Source: JAYEJB01 sp034716415 | GTDB lineage: Bacteria > Patescibacteriota > Patescibacteriia > SG8-24 | Reading direction: 5' to 3' | Assembly (NCBI GenBank): GCA_034716415.1 | Contig: JAYEJB010000019.1 | Location: 1 to 17,618 of the forward strand | DNA length: 17,618 nucleotides | In this document: one piece after another, positions 1-8,500 of the stretch | Layout: the number at the start of each line of letters is the position of its first letter | Numbering within the stretch: the stretch's first letter is position 1 | Translations under genes and position numbers: made by a program | The notes under the pieces: model-generated | Databases searched by the model: none | Told to the model about the DNA's origin: nothing | The model's input: the letters and a program-made list of their open reading frames with translations, nothing else

Positions 1-981
1 CACACGATGCTTTTCAGCTCGCCGTTCCTGGTACTTTTCTACCTGTCGCTGTTCGCGATTCCGACGAGTCCGATTTTTCTCGGGGTGGCCGTCATTTCCA
101 CCGTCCTGTACCGCACTCTCTATTGGAGTGGCTATCACGCCAACTTCGCCACTTGGATGAAAAGCAAGGAGGCCGGTAAGGAAGTGTCGAACCGTATCGC
201 ACTGACCGCCATCGCTTCCGCTTTCGCGCCGCTCATCGGTGGCGCCGTCATCGTGTCATTCGGATTCGGCGCGTTGTTCATCGTGGTCACGATGCTCATC
301 CTGCTTTCGAACGTGCCGCTTCTGCGCACGCCGGAGATGTTCGTGCCGAAAAAGTTTTCGTACGGCAAGGCCGTACGCAGGTTCGTCAAAAGGTTCGGTA
401 GCACGCACTTCCTGACCTTTTTCGCGCTCGGTGAGTCGTTCATCGCATTGACCGCCTGGCCGATATTCATCGTCATCATGATTCCCGACTTGCTCGTCAT
501 CGGTTTCCTGGTGTCGTTCGCGCGGTTCATCAACGTGCTGGTGACGCTTTACGTCGGCCGGTTGAGCGACGAGGACCGCAGGGATTCCGTCCTGTACAGC
601 GGTACGGTCTTCACGATCGGCAGTTGGCTGGTGCGCCCCTTGATTTCCGGCCCGCTTGGCGTATTCCTGATCGATTCCTACTATCGCGTTTCCCGCAACA
701 TGACTATCGTGCCGTTCTGGTCGACGGCTTACGGTGTGGCCAAGAAGGAGGGTGTGATGTCGACCATCATCTTCCAGGAGATGTCGCTGGCTTTCGGGAA
801 GGCGTGCGCGGGTGTCCTGGCGATACTGATGTTCTACATATTCCCGGCCAATCCCTGGCCTGCGATCTTCGTGTTGGCGGCGATGTTCACCGCGCTCTAT
901 TCGCTACTGCCCCGTTCGGCCAGACCGGTAGCCCCGGAAGATGTATTGAGTCACGCGGCGCATCACCATCAGTCACCGTAG
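1..981 (+). CDS. MFS-like membrane transporter, 5' end missing
   Basis: The frame is open to the left edge, so the first visible ATG (position 7) is probably internal and the gene is treated as 5'-partial. The visible 324 residues are very hydrophobic, with about nine likely membrane helices (for example residues 7-36, 62-104, 134-183 and 266-303). MFS permeases usually have about 400 residues and 12 helices, so roughly three N-terminal helices are missing. A G-R-L-S-D-E-D-R-R segment at residues 184-192 resembles the conserved MFS cytoplasmic loop motif (GxLxDRxGRR). A proline/GG-containing helix followed by FGFG at 75-88 fits MFS helix 5. The tail is short and ends in three histidines. The substrate cannot be inferred. 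rsmA starts 7 nt after the stop, so the two may be co-transcribed. The family call is moderately sure, and another 12-helix permease family is possible. Confidence 0.72.
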   Translation, partial: HTMLFSSPFLVLFYLSLFAIPTSPIFLGVAVISTVLYRTLYWSGYHANFATWMKSKEAGKEVSNRIALTAIASAFAPLIGGAVIVSFGFGALFIVVTMLILLSNVPLLRTPEMFVPKKFSYGKAVRRFVKRFGSTHFLTFFALGESFIALTAWPIFIVIMIPDLLVIGFLVSFARFINVLVTLYVGRLSDEDRRDSVLYSGTVFTIGSWLVRPLISGPLGVFLIDSYYRVSRNMTIVPFWSTAYGVAKKEGVMSTIIFQEMSLAFGKACAGVLAILMFYIFPANPWPAIFVLAAMFTALYSLLPRSARPVAPEDVLSHAAHHHQSP

Positions 982-988
982 TGGACCT

Positions 989-1831
989 ATGGACCGGAAC
1001 GACACCCTTCGGCTCATCAAGGATCATGATCTGAAGCCCGTCAAAGGCCGTGGGCAGAATTTTTTGTGTGATCCGAAAGTGGTGGAGGTCATGGCGGACG
1101 CGGCCGAGGTGGCGCATGGTGACAGGGTGGTCGAGGTCGGTCCCGGGTTGGGGATACTGACGGAGGAGCTCTTGGACAAGGGTGCGCGCGTATTGGCGGT
1201 CGAGCTCGATCCTAAATTGGCGCGTATAGTGCGCGAACGCGTCACGTCCGGATCATTGGATGTGCTACGGGGTGACGCTCTCGGTTTTTCGAATGACGAA
1301 CTGGCGTCGCGTCTCGATGCGGGAGAAGGGGAGTACAAGGTCGTCGCGAACCTGCCGTATTCGATAACGAGCGACGCGATACGCAAGTTCATCTCGGAAA
1401 GGCCGCGTCCGTCGTCGTTCACCGTGATGGTCCAGCGCGAGGTCGCCGATCGCATCACCGCGTCACCGCCGAAGATGAGCCTGTTGTCGGTCGCGGTTCA
1501 GGTCTATGGTGAACCGCGCAAGCTGATGAATGTCCCGGCGGGTTCTTTCCATCCGAAACCGAAGGTCGATTCCGCGGTGTTGCATGTACGGTTGTACGAT
1601 GATGCCGAGATCCAGGAGAAGCTGTCCGGAATCGTTCCGGAAAAACTGTTGGATCTGGTAAAAACAGGTTTTGCGGAGCGTCGTAAACAGCTCAAGAACA
1701 CGCTCGTTGGTCGGTATCCGAAAGATGCGCTGGAACGTGCTTTCGCGGCCGCGGAAATTCAGCCGAAAGAGCGGCCGGAACGTCTCACCGTTTCCGATTG
1801 GGTCCGCTTGGCCGCCGCGCTTATCCATTAG
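989..1831 (+). CDS. rsmA: 16S rRNA (adenine(1518)-N6/adenine(1519)-N6)-dimethyltransferase RsmA
   Basis: RsmA (KsgA) uses S-adenosylmethionine to dimethylate two adjacent adenines in the 3'-terminal helix 45 of 16S rRNA, a late step in 30S maturation in the cytoplasm. The 280 residues are a normal full length. Visible family motifs, in order, are GQNFL (22-26), the SAM-binding motif I VEVGPGLG (48-55), acidic motif II VELD (71-74), GDAL (95-98), the catalytic NLPY (121-124), SFHPKPKVDSAV (186-197), FAERRKQLKNTL (228-239) and RPERL (262-266). The first ATG after the upstream stop was chosen; the N-terminus then has the expected length before GQNFL. There is no clear Shine-Dalgarno sequence. 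The T-run right after the stop has only a possible 4-bp stem before it, so termination here is uncertain. Nothing is broken or missing. Confidence 0.97.
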   Translation: MDRNDTLRLIKDHDLKPVKGRGQNFLCDPKVVEVMADAAEVAHGDRVVEVGPGLGILTEELLDKGARVLAVELDPKLARIVRERVTSGSLDVLRGDALGFSNDELASRLDAGEGEYKVVANLPYSITSDAIRKFISERPRPSSFTVMVQREVADRITASPPKMSLLSVAVQVYGEPRKLMNVPAGSFHPKPKVDSAVLHVRLYDDAEIQEKLSGIVPEKLLDLVKTGFAERRKQLKNTLVGRYPKDALERAFAAAEIQPKERPERLTVSDWVRLAAALIH

Positions 1832-1855
1832 GCGTTTTTTTGCTACAATTTCCGA

Positions 1856-1884
1856 TAGACGATGTGCCTAACGCGTGTTATACT
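1856..1884 (+). promoter_or_regulatory. sigma70-type promoter for the calcium-motif/giant-protein unit
   Basis: The -35 candidate TAGACG (1856-1861, 4 of 6 to TTGACA) is separated by exactly 17 nt from the -10 candidate TATACT (1879-1884, 5 of 6). The -10 box is preceded by TG plus one base (1876-1878), making an extended -10. Transcription would start near 1891, about 9 nt before the ATG at 1900, leaving almost no leader. This fits the lack of a Shine-Dalgarno sequence. Predicted by eye only. A second box (TACAAT, 1844-1849) lies upstream but has no good -35. Confidence 0.55.
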
Positions 1885-1899
1885 CTAATCCGTTAAAGC

Positions 1900-2568
1900 A
1901 TGGCCAGGAAAGAACAGTTCAATCCGCATCATAAGCTCGGTTTAGGCGTACTGGTAATCATCGGAATCACGACGTTCGTCTTCGGAATATTTCAGATTAA
2001 CCGCTCCATCGTCGAGCCGATGGCCCGCAAGGGAGATTTCAAGTTCAAGACTTCGGCAGAGGTCGAGAGAGAGAAAGAAGAGCGGTTGAAACAGATAGAT
2101 ACGGATGGCGACGGGTTGAACGACTACGATGAACTGTATATCTTCCGGACGAGTCCGTTCCTGGAGGACACTGACAGCGATGGGGCACCCGATGGATTGG
2201 AGGTCGCGGATTCGACCGATCCGAACTGTCCGGCCGGCCGGTCCTGCCGGCAGGTCAGGAGCAGTGAGCCTGGCACGACATCCGGCGGCGCGGGGGCTGA
2301 ACCGTCCGACCTCGCTCCGGATGAGCAGGATGTCCTCGATGCGATGGAGCTGGCGTTCGGGGATCTCGATGAGATTACGCCCGAGACGATGCGCACGCGG
2401 TTGGCCGAGATGTCAGCGGAAGAATTACGCGAGTTCTTGAGCAAGATCGGTGTTCCGGACGAGATGCTGCAGCAGGCCGACGACGAGATGATGCGTTCCC
2501 TCCTGCTGGAGACGTTGCAGGAGATGCCCGAGTCAGAAGAAGGTGAGGGGACAGCAGACAGCGAATAA
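1900..2568 (+). CDS. Membrane-anchored protein with thrombospondin type 3 calcium motifs
   Basis: 222 residues, function unknown. A short basic N-terminus is followed by one hydrophobic helix (about residues 13-33), best read as a signal anchor with the rest outside the cell. A charged helical linker (51-65) leads to two D-x-D-x-D-G-x-x-D loops at 67-75 and 90-98, the calcium-binding pattern of thrombospondin type 3 repeats. Two cysteines (110 and 116) and a Ser/Gly/Pro-rich linker follow, then an acidic helical C-terminus (138-210). The start is the only ATG before the anchor and lies just downstream of a good promoter. The giant cysteine-rich gene begins 12 nt after the stop and also carries D-x-D-x-D-G loops, so the two are likely co-transcribed and may act together at the surface. 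That joint role is inference. A GC palindrome falls in the linker region. Confidence 0.88.
   Translation: MARKEQFNPHHKLGLGVLVIIGITTFVFGIFQINRSIVEPMARKGDFKFKTSAEVEREKEERLKQIDTDGDGLNDYDELYIFRTSPFLEDTDSDGAPDGLEVADSTDPNCPAGRSCRQVRSSEPGTTSGGAGAEPSDLAPDEQDVLDAMELAFGDLDEITPETMRTRLAEMSAEELREFLSKIGVPDEMLQQADDEMMRSLLLETLQEMPESEEGEGTADSE
2231..2254. repeat. GC-rich palindromes inside a linker coding region
   Basis: CCTGCCGGCAGG (2243-2254) is a perfect 12-nt palindrome, directly preceded by CGGCCGGCCGG (2231-2241), also self-complementary. Both lie in frame in the low-complexity linker of the calcium-motif protein. Short CCTGCC/GGCAGG palindromes recur as dispersed elements in various environmental bacterial genomes, but with one copy here that status is not shown. 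Confidence 0.35.
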
Positions 2569-2573
2569 CCGCA

Positions 2574-2579
2574 TATAAT
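2574..2579 (+). promoter_or_regulatory. Perfect TATAAT one base before the giant gene's ATG
   Basis: TATAAT matches the sigma70 -10 consensus exactly and ends one base before the ATG at 2581. No -35 box is seen at the right distance (2551-2556 reads ACAGCA). A transcript from this box would start near 2586, just inside the reading frame, and would lose the start codon. The box may therefore be only an AT-rich, unstructured start region within a message read through from upstream. A real promoter is not established. Confidence 0.25.
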
Positions 2580-2580
2580 A

Positions 2581-5500
2581 ATGAAAGGCGAACGCAACAA
2601 GCGACCACGAGGAAGGGTAAGGGCGTCCTTCCTGCTTTTTGTCTTCCTTTTTTTCGTATCCGCGCCCTTGTTGTTGCTCGCACCGAGGTCCGTCCAGGCC
2701 CAGGACACACACCCTGAAATCATCACCGACACGCAGACTACAGTCACTAATATCTGGGGCACCCTCACGGATAATCTCGTTGAAGGTGCGGTGACCGCGC
2801 TCGTGAGCGGCGCCAACTATTTCCTGTCCAAGCTGGCGTACGAGGCTGCGGTCGCTCTCACATCCGACTGCCCCGGTCAGGTCGTTTGCTGGGACAGTAA
2901 GGGTTTTTCGGAGGGTCTGGAGGATGCCTGGCAAGGAGCCGTGGGAGAGATGGTCGGTACGCTGTCGGAAGTGGGTGGATTCGAGGAGTTGGGACTGAAC
3001 CTGTGTGAACCGTCCACGCCAGAAATCTCGATGACCATTCAGCTCGGCATCCTGAACGAGGTCGAGCCGCCCGAACCGGCTTGTGATTTCAACGCCATCG
3101 CCGATAATTGGACCGAATTCGGTGAGACCATGACTTCAAAGGAGACTCTTGAGGCGATGATGCCGGCGTTCGAGCCCGGTCAAGGTTCGCTTTCGGTGTC
3201 GCTCGAGGTTCTGGGTTTCAGTATCGAGGAGAGCACTCGAGCCAGCGAGGAAGCGGCGATGAAGCGTCTGGCCGAGTCGGGCAAGGGCGGCTTTTCCGAT
3301 ATCCTGGATCCGGTCTCGGGCAGGGTGCTGTCGCCCGGTTCCGTAGTTCAGAAGGGCTTCGAGAAGATGGAGACCGAAAAGGACGAGGCGCCGCGCGAGA
3401 GCACCCAGCAGATGAGCGCCGGTCAGGTCGCCAGGGGTGCCGTGCTGTCCGTCGTCATCAATACGGTCCAGACTTTCGTCCAGACTTTCCTTTCCCGTCT
3501 CGTCAACAAGTTCACCTCCGGGATACTCACGGCCGAAGAGGCCATCACCGCTCAGCCGGACATCATCCTCTCGGAAGAGGGGTTGTTCAGGCCGCCCGGT
3601 GAGAGTACGGCGAGAGAGGCGCTGTCCAGACTGCTGGTGTCACCGCCGCGCGATGTCGGTGTGATCGATCCGCTGTTGAATTTCGGCGTCTGTCCGCCGC
3701 AGGGCAGGAGGCCGGACAACTGCGTGGCGGACGGTCAGCTCATCAACGCGGTCCGCGTGGCCGGGGCGACGCCGTTCACCGTCCGTATGGCGATCGAAGA
3801 GGGTTACCTGCACGGCGACTGGCCGTTGATATCATCGAACGACGCCGGCCGCGACCAGGATCCTTTCTGTTACACTTTCGCCTACTGCGAAAGCAACCTG
3901 AAGAAACTGCGCGCCGCGCGAGTCATTCCCATCGGCTGGGAGATAGCGGCGCATGACGCGCCGATCGGTTCGGCCAGCTGGCGGCTCAAGGACGTGGTGA
4001 ACGGTTTCGAGGACTGCAACCTGGACGGTGAGCGTGACGACGATCATCCGTTCTGTCGGCTCATCGATCCGGACTGGGTATTGAAGGCGCCGCCCACGCA
4101 GTGCCGTGCCCAGGTCTACGGTGCTCATCTGCTATCACCGGAGATTCCGCAGCGTCAGGAGCAGTGTGTCGACATGCGCACCTGTCTCCAGCAGGACGAT
4201 ATCGGCAACTGTGCCGGCGGTTGGGGTTACTGCGTGCGTGAGAAGAACGTCTGGCGTTTCAACGGCGATCAATGCCCGGAATATTACAACAGTTGTAAGA
4301 CCCTGGAACCGGTCAAGGGCGGATCGCCGATCAGCTACCTGATGAACACTATCGATTACGGCATCTGTAACGCGGATAATGTCGGCTGTCAGCAGTATGC
4401 GACGACGTTGAATACAGTCAGCTGTTCAATGACTGACATCTGTGACGGAGTTCTGAATCCAGACGGTTGTGAGTTGTCATGCAATGTTTCGGCTGGGGAT
4501 TCTGGCATGGATTGCAGTCCTGGAGCAGGTGAGACATGTCGGATGGCCAACATCTGTGCGAATGAGTTCGACAGGGACGGCGATGGGACGGCTGATGGAT
4601 GTGACGTAGGCTGTATCGTGGAACCCGGGCAAAGATCTTGTTCGACCCTGACCGGATTGGAATCCGAGAAGTCCGACGACTGGATGGAATTGCCGGCGCG
4701 TTTCTTCAGCGACAATGTAGAGACCTGTAACGCAAAGGACAACGGCTGTTCATCTCTCATATCGTTCGGTTTGGGGCAGTCGCTCAACATGGTCGATAAC
4801 GGCAGTTTCGAAATGCTATCCGCGGGAGATGCGGTCGGATGGCTGTCTTCAGGTGTCGTCGTAGACGATGGTGAGTCGGCGATCGAAGGCAATAAAGCGA
4901 TAGATCTGGATGGAGCCGGAACTACTATCTATGGACCACTTCCGTTGCGGCCGAACATGATGAACACGGTATCCGCCGCCTACATGGCGGCGGGCGGCGG
5001 GAACGTCGATGGTGATATCCGCATATCTTTCTACAACGAAGCCGGAGGCCGGGAAGGGCCGGATGGTTTCAGCGCCGCGACCGTGTTCAGTGAATACCTA
5101 TCCGTATATGACGTCACTGCGGGTGGGAGTGAACCCTGCGGTCTGAGCGGTTCCGATATCTACTGCAATCCCAACTGGGACGGTGGCAACCATCCGGAAA
5201 TGAGGATGGGCGTATCTTTCCTGGTCACCAATCCGGATGTGGCGATGGCTACGATCGAGTTCAGCGGCGGCAACGCCTACATGGACGCGGTCCAGTTCGA
5301 GGAAGGTCCTCTGACCCCGTATCATACCGGCTACAACGCCGGACGGCGGGTCAACCTGAAACTGGCGCCGGATTATCTCGGGTGCACCGGCGAAGAAGGC
5401 GACATGTCCGAATGCAGCTCCTTCGCCCTGATGTGCCGCGAGACAGAGGTGGGTTGCGAGCGCTACAGCCCGACGAACGGTGATCCGCCTGTTCCGGGCA

Positions 5501-8500
5501 TCGTCGGCTCGCAGGATTATTGTCCGGCGGAATGTGACGGCTATGATGTCTTCTTCCAGGAGGAGACCGACTTCGAGGCCGCAGCGGCCGAACCTGACTA
5601 TTTCATACCTTCGACCGCGACAGAATGTTCGAGCTTCGACGAGGGTTGCACGGCGTTCACCAACGTCGAGACCGAGGCGGTCGAGCACTATAATCACCTG
5701 CGCCTGTGTCTGCATGAGAGTGACACCAATGTCGAGACGTTCTACACCTGGGAGGGTTCTGATACGACCGGCTATCAGTTGCGCGCCTGGAGCCTGCAGA
5801 GGACGGGCGACGACAGCACGCCGGCCGGACCGCACGACGTCTGCGACGATGCCGGTTGTAATACCGGTTACGCTCCGTGCGTCCGGTTGCAGGACGGCAA
5901 TCCGGACGTCTGTGTAGACGATCCGGCGCTTCCGGCCCATCGCGAGGGTTTCTGCGGACTGGGAGACATCGACGCCGGTGATTTCGACTGTCGCGAATTC
6001 TACGACAGTGCCGGAAACAGGCACTACCGTCGTCTCTCGAAAACCATCATCTCCTCGCCGGACTGTCGTTTCTACCGTCTGTCCGGCAGGACCCGGGAAG
6101 ATTGCGAGGAGAAAGGTAACGGCGTCTACGATACCGCGTTAAGTGAGTGTATCTACCGCGCCAGCCCGAGCTGGAGCAACGCCTGTCCGGCGGCCTTTGC
6201 CGGTTGTCGCGGTTACCGTGGTAACGCGGCGATGAACGTACAGACCTTGTTCGTGGAAGATTTCGAATCCGAAAGTACGGACTGGAGGCGCGGCAGGCAT
6301 AATGACGCTAATCTGGCCCCGATGTCATCCGAGTCGCTGGTCGTGGGGGGGCAGTCCGTATTCGTGGAAGGTCCCGGTTCAAATCAGCACGTCTGGGGTT
6401 ACGTCGACCTGCAGGGTGAGACCGACTCTCTATATACCCTGTCTTTTTGGGCGCGCGGCAGTGGTCAACTGGACATTTTCGCGGGCGGACTCGGCTATGC
6501 GTGCCTTCTCGATTGCCCGGGCGGTGGGGCGGATTGTCCTTGCACCGACTCCCAGGGCAATACCTGTGACGTTTCGGCGGGGGGTGACTGGTGCTACAGC
6601 ACTTCAGCCGCTTCGTTGTCGGGAGGTTCGGTATATTTCAGCGACGGCAACGGTGCCACGCTCGCGCCGGCGGTCAATCTGACCCCGGAGTGGCACCTGT
6701 ATGAACTCGGTCCGGTACGGATCATTGTCGACAATCCAGGTTCCGCTATCCTTTCCATGCATGCCGACGCGGGCGCTGACAATGTGGCTTACGTCGATAA
6801 TATCATGATGAAACGGACTCGCGACAATGTTTACGTGATCCGCGATAGCTGGAATACTCCGGACTCCTGCGATCGGACGATGGACGGTGTGTATTCGCCG
6901 CTCGAGATGCTCGGTTGCCGCGAATACTCCGACAGTCAGCGTGACCTGCACTATCTGCGGTCGATCAGCGCGCTCTGCCGTGACGGCGCCGTGGGCTGTG
7001 AAGCTTACTCCGACACGCAGAACACCAGCGACACGACTGGATACCGGACTTACGGAGCCGTGTGTGATCTAGGAGGGATGTGCGGTATTGATGTAGTGCC
7101 AGGCGGCCCGAACTGTCAGTGCGACTACACGCCACCGCCTGTCGGTGCGCACATCCTCGACACCGTCGAGGACGCCTGTCGCGTCCCGATCGGCGAAAGC
7201 CAGTGCAGGTTCGATTTGGACGGTCTTGACGTATCGACCGAGCCGCCGTACTGCAACGAGGACTCGGATTGCGATACGAACATATGCAATGTCGCGACCA
7301 ACCGCTGTGAGGGTACGTTCAATTACCCCGACCGTTTCAGCATCCCGGCCGACGAGCGCATCTATGTCGCGGCCGACAGTTCGGTGCACTGTCCGGCGAC
7401 CTCGGTCGGTTGCCGCACCATGGGTGTACCGGAGATTCAGTTCGAACGGAAATGCCTGATGGACGACGATGACGGCGACGGCAAGCCGGACAAATGCGAG
7501 GACATCGATCCGGATGTGATCGGAGAGACCTGTACCTGTTGGGACCATCTGTCCGGTGACAGGTGCGAAGTCCAGGAAGGCGAGACCAAGTGCGTCGTCA
7601 ATCTCGACGAGGGCGTCATCGGCGCCTGGCGCGCCATCGCCTTCAGGGACGACCCCTCGAAGTACGACCAGTCGCTCTGTGAGACGGACGCCGTCGGCTG
7701 TGAGGCCTTCAGCGGCGCGGGCGGTACCTTCTACTTCAAGGAGCCGAGCAATCAGGTCTGCAAGTTCAAGACCAACATCAAATACGAGGGCGTACAGACT
7801 AGCGGCTGGTTCAGGAAGAGCGAGCTCGGCGGCGTATTCCCGTGTTACGACGACCTCTTCGTCAATGGAGAGACCTTCGGTATCTACAAGAACGGCGACG
7901 AACAGTACGCGGGCTGGGTCGGTCTCTGTGAAGCTGAATTCGACCAGTGCGAGGAGTTCGTGGATCCGCTCGACACCTCGGAGATCCATCCGGACGGGAA
8001 ACCGTACTATTATCTCGATAACAAAAAGCTCGACAAAGCCGGTTGCAGCGGCGAGGCGAGCCTGAAGCAGGGTTGCGTCCTCGTGGAGCAGACCAGCAAT
8101 ACGCAGAGTTACTTCTCGAGTGCGGCATCATACTTCCGGAGCGAGTTCGAGAGCGGTGGCGGCATGGTGACGCCTTTGGATTGCAGTCCGGACGATCCGA
8201 GGCGCAGCGGTCTGTGCGAGAACCGGTGTTATAAGAAGACGAACGGTTCGTGTGAGCAGACAGGTACACAATGCACACAGACCAGCGATTGTGAACTTTC
8301 CGGCTGTGTCCCCCGACATCTGTGCGTGGTCGGCAGTCCGCTTTGTTGCGACGTATGTATCGGAGATGATACCTGGGGAATGGGTTGTCGGGAGGATTGG
8401 CAGTGTGATCAGGCGCTAGGAGAAGTTTGTGAGGATCCCTCAACGGTTCCTGGTGTCGACGAGGACGAAGTCACCGGTAACGACAGCAACCTCGTGCTGA

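Larger units (their letters stand above)
4273..7959 (+). repeat. Ten-copy C-x6-C-x2-[Y/F] protein motif in the giant protein
   Basis: Cysteine pairs with exactly six residues between them occur at residues 565/572, 596/603, 716/723, 952/959, 1016/1023, 1202/1209, 1466/1473, 1604/1611, 1700/1707 and 1783/1790. Most have G before the second cysteine (consensus V-G-C) and Y or F three residues after it; examples are CNADNVGCQQY, CRETEVGCERY, CRDGAVGCEAY and CETDAVGCEAF. A lone LGCREY occurs at C1446. Spacing is irregular (31 to 264 residues), so this is a recurring knot or module boundary rather than a simple tandem repeat. The family is not one I can name. Confidence 0.75.

Noticed and set aside
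1808..1841. Terminator after rsmA
   Set aside because: There is a run of seven T after the stop, but only about a 4-bp possible stem with a long loop; not enough to call.
5098..6024. 308-codon minus-strand frame (and a similar one at 7069-7989)
   Set aside because: These are shadow frames produced by GC-rich codon structure of the giant gene; their sequence is low-complexity and Val/Arg/Ala-rich with no motifs.
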